Below are positions 13,889 through 15,614 of a stretch of 15,614 bases of DNA, in pieces (position 1 is the first letter of the stretch; each line of letters begins with the position of its first letter). Location: positions 94,653 through 110,266 of the forward strand of contig DBYO01000030.1 of NCBI GenBank assembly GCA_002310235.1, in the 5' to 3' direction. The position numbers and the translations under genes were made by a program. The stretch comes from Bacteroidales bacterium UBA1184. Its GTDB lineage: Bacteria > Bacteroidota > Bacteroidia > Bacteroidales > ML635J-15. The notes beneath the pieces are model-generated. The model was not told the DNA's origin, did not search any database, and was given only the letters and a program-made list of their open reading frames with translations.

Positions 13889-14611
13889 TTAACTCTTCTT
13901 CGAGGTCTTTTTAGTTGTCGTTTTGTTTGCAGCTTTGGCTTTTGGCTCGGTTTCCTTTGCCTTTTTTGCTGTCTTTTTCTCTTTTGCCGGAGTTTCTTTT
14001 ACTGCCTTCTTTTCCTTTTCTGCAACCTTTTTTCCTTTGGCTTCGGTCTTCTTTTCTTTTGCCGGTTCTTTTTCTTTTGAAGCGGTCGTTTTTTTCGGAG
14101 CAGAATCTTTTGCTTTGGATTTTGTTTCCTTGACTTCTATAATATCGTCGTCATCATCGTCAAAATCGTCGTCGTCGAAATCATCATCGTCATAATTTTC
14201 TTCATCCTCATCTTCATCGTCGTCATCGTCTTCGTCGTCGTCTTCGATGCCAGGTCCGAATGTTTTTTCTTCACCATACTTTTCATCGAAATCGTCGTCG
14301 TCGGAAGTTTCCTCTTCGAGACCTTCGATTTTTTCTGCATTCAGTTCGTTTTCTTTGATGTCTTCTTCTTCGTCATCGTAGTCTTCGGCATCAGCATAAA
14401 CTATTTTTACCTCGTCGTTGTTTATTCTAACAAGGTATATCTTGTCCTCGGTTTCGAATGGCAGCGCGCTTACGAGCATGCCGTCTTTGTTTGGATATTG
14501 TATCAACTTTTCGGCAAAGCCTTGTGGATACGCTGCCTTAATAAGATCTTTAACTTCCTTGTCAAGTTTGTCGTAGTCCTTGATTACCCTCGGTTTGTTT
14601 GTCGTTGCCAT
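13889..14611 (-). CDS. Two-tailed acidic/basic protein of unknown function
   Basis: The 240-residue product has three clear parts. Residues 1-75 form a small folded domain (RVIKDYDKLDKEVKDLIKAA, YPQGFAEKLIQYPNKDG, VSALPFETEDKIYLVRI). I have seen such N-termini in Bacteroidetes proteins of unknown function. Residues about 76-158 are extremely acidic, with runs of Asp (DDDDFDDDDFDDDDDD at 141-156). Residues about 161-240 are Lys/Ala/Thr/Pro/Glu-rich, with repeated AKEKKT-like units, much like the tail of histone H1 or bacterial histone-like proteins. There is no signal peptide or membrane segment. The basic tail suggests binding to DNA, RNA or ribosomes, and the acidic tract could shield it; both are inference. 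The start is ATG 14611, no consensus promoter is visible, and a hairpin follows the stop. Confidence 0.85.
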   Translation of the reverse strand: MATTNKPRVIKDYDKLDKEVKDLIKAAYPQGFAEKLIQYPNKDGMLVSALPFETEDKIYLVRINNDEVKIVYADAEDYDDEEEDIKENELNAEKIEGLEEETSDDDDFDEKYGEEKTFGPGIEDDDEDDDDDEDEDEENYDDDDFDDDDFDDDDDDIIEVKETKSKAKDSAPKKTTASKEKEPAKEKKTEAKGKKVAEKEKKAVKETPAKEKKTAKKAKETEPKAKAANKTTTKKTSKKS

Positions 14612-14655
14612 TGTTTTTTAGTTAAGTTTTGAATGTTTGTTTTCGGTGGTAAAAG

Positions 14656-14673
14656 TGAAAAAAAATTTTTTCA
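14656..14673. other. A/T-tract palindrome upstream of the acidic/basic gene
   Basis: TGAAAAAA, AA, TTTTTTCA forms an 8-bp palindrome in the 253-base gap between two divergent genes, followed by further A and T runs. It is probably bent DNA near promoters; no protein site is recognised. No consensus promoter is visible in the gap for either gene. Confidence 0.4.
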
Positions 14674-14864
14674 TACAATAAAAAAAATGAAAAATTTTAT
14701 TATTTTGCTAATGTGTTGGTATTTAGTGAGTTATTTTGATTGAAGGTATTCTGGTTATGCAAAAATAGGAAGTTTAGCACATTTATAAGAGAAAAATTAT
14801 TCGTTAATACGGCGAAAATGGAATAAACTAGCTAAATTTACCACATATTTTAATACTATAAATT

Positions 14865-15227
14865 ATGCAAAAGAAATCTGTTCGCGAGGTTGAAAGTGAA
14901 GTTTTGCTTCAGAGTACCAAAAGTTGGAACAATCTGCCCATGCCATCGTATCTTGAAGGCACGCCACAATGCACAATTCTAAAAATTACGGTGCCGCCGC
15001 ATACGCGTTTGGATGTACACCAGCATCCTATGATGAATGCAGGGGTTGTTGTGGAAGGAGAGCTTCATGTAGTTGATTGCGATAGTAATGAAATCACTCT
15101 GCACAAGGGTGAGCCAATTTTGGAATGCGTGGGCAAAATGCACTATGGAGAAAATTTAACCGACAATGATACTGTTCTGTATATGTTTTATGCTGGTGTG
15201 GTTGGTGTACCCTTGAGTGTGAGATGA
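14865..15227 (+). CDS. Small single-domain cupin protein
   Basis: The 120-residue product is one cupin beta-barrel. Motif 1 is PPHTRLDVHQHPMMNAGVVVEGEL with His52 and His54. Motif 2 is GEPILECVGKMHYGEN with His93 and Asn97. The usual glutamate ligand of motif 1 (four residues after the second His) is Asn58 here, so metal binding may use three histidines or another side chain. Single-domain cupins of this size act as sugar-binding, isomerase-like or storage proteins; no specific function can be given. There is no signal peptide. The start is ATG 14865, with no clear Shine-Dalgarno site. It stands alone, with a full promoter for the next gene directly after it. Confidence 0.88.
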   Translation: MQKKSVREVESEVLLQSTKSWNNLPMPSYLEGTPQCTILKITVPPHTRLDVHQHPMMNAGVVVEGELHVVDCDSNEITLHKGEPILECVGKMHYGENLTDNDTVLYMFYAGVVGVPLSVR

Positions 15228-15244
15228 ATTTTTGCAAAAAAATA

Positions 15245-15275
15245 TTTGCTAAATTTTGTGAAATTTATATCTTTG
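15245..15275 (+). promoter_or_regulatory. Promoter of the InlB-repeat lipoprotein gene
   Basis: TTTG (15245-15248), exactly 19 bases, then TATCTTTG (15268-15275): a full Bacteroidetes -33/-7 match identical in layout to the tRNA-Pro promoter. The ATG lies 27 bases after the -7 box, giving a leader of about 20 bases. Confidence 0.8.
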
Positions 15276-15302
15276 TCCGTGAAAATTAAAGCGTAGTATA
15301 AT

Positions 15303-15614
15303 ATGAAACGGACACTATTTATATTCTTCGCAATATTTTCCTTGTTGGGAATGATAGCGATTAGCGGTTGCAAGAAGAAAGAAACATACACTGTGACTTT
15401 TGATGCTAATGGTGGAACTGGGGAAATGGCGGAACAGGTATTCATCGAAGGAGAGCCGCGGGCGCTCATTGGTAATATCTTATCATATCCGGGATATGTC
15501 TTTAAAAATTGGAATACAGAGAAGAACGGTACAGAAACATCGTATGACGACAGGCAAAGAATAACCGTTACTTCCGATATGACCTTGTACGCGCAGTGGA
15601 AAAAGATAGTTACT
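15303..15614 (+). CDS. Lipoprotein with InlB/Flg_new repeat, N-terminal part (cut by window edge)
   Basis: The first 104 codons are in the window and the frame is open at the edge. The N-terminus is a lipoprotein signal peptide: basic start MKR, hydrophobic core, and lipobox ISGC with Cys23 as the lipidated residue. Residues about 29-99 form one Listeria-Bacteroides repeat: YTVTFDANGGTGEMAEQ, YPGYVFKNWNTEKNGT, and the ending ITVTSDMTLYAQW. Such repeats usually occur in tandem in cell-surface proteins and act as spacer or adhesion modules, so more are likely downstream. Residues after the Cys (KKKE) do not match the acidic surface-export signals described for Bacteroidetes lipoproteins, so surface display is uncertain. 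It is preceded by a full consensus promoter. Confidence 0.9.
   Translation, partial: MKRTLFIFFAIFSLLGMIAISGCKKKETYTVTFDANGGTGEMAEQVFIEGEPRALIGNILSYPGYVFKNWNTEKNGTETSYDDRQRITVTSDMTLYAQWKKIVT

Noticed and set aside
13705..13914. 69-codon plus-strand open frame
   Set aside because: It runs antisense through tRNA-His and into the end of the next gene, so it is not coding.
13915..14195. Ser/Phe-rich plus-strand open frames
   Set aside because: They are the complement of the Asp- and Lys-rich tails of the minus-strand protein, whose low-complexity codons avoid stops on the other strand.

Overview
The window reads as a chromosomal segment of a Bacteroidales-type bacterium (phylum Bacteroidota), genus not determinable. 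Evidence: an AT-rich genome; perfect matches to the Bacteroidetes sigma promoter (TTTG, 19 bases, TAnnTTTG) ahead of a tRNA gene and a lipoprotein gene; almost no Shine-Dalgarno sequences; a PorT-type outer-membrane protein of the type IX secretion system; and a lipoprotein carrying a Listeria-Bacteroides (InlB/Flg_new) repeat. I see no phage, insertion sequence, CRISPR array or resistance cassette. Most genes are ordinary housekeeping or envelope genes.

Layout. 1-1010 (minus) is the 5' part of nrdD (anaerobic ribonucleotide reductase), cut by the window edge. A gap of about 580 bases with only weak promoter candidates follows, then a tRNA-Pro(GGG) gene with its own promoter and terminator. 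1766-2665 (minus) is an S66 L,D-carboxypeptidase. On the plus strand a secreted coiled-coil protein of unknown function sits 12 bases ahead of purQ. A shared bidirectional terminator separates purQ from a convergent M23 endopeptidase gene (minus). The intergenic region between the M23 gene and a divergent gtrA-like/tex pair contains a duplicated 35-base sequence. Then come a PorT-like gene and an FAD-dependent dehydrogenase overlapping by one base (plus), and a convergent SpoU-type RNA methyltransferase (minus). A 372-base non-coding stretch holds two inverted copies of a two-hairpin repeat. It is followed by a COG1092-type methyltransferase (plus), tRNA-His (minus), an unusual acidic/basic two-tailed protein (minus), a small cupin (plus), and the start of an InlB-repeat lipoprotein (plus) running off the end.

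Themes. Several products act on the cell envelope: L,D-carboxypeptidase, M23 peptidase, GtrA-like flippase, PorT, secreted coiled-coil protein and lipoprotein. Two modify RNA and one (Tex) binds nucleic acid. They look like separate small transcription units rather than one system. The strongest non-coding signal is the repeat pair at 12450-12708: the two copies keep the same hairpin-linker-hairpin plan while the second stem has different bases that still pair. A second theme is -7 boxes lying only 4 to 14 bases before start codons, which moves several gene starts downstream of the longest open frame and suggests very short or absent mRNA leaders.
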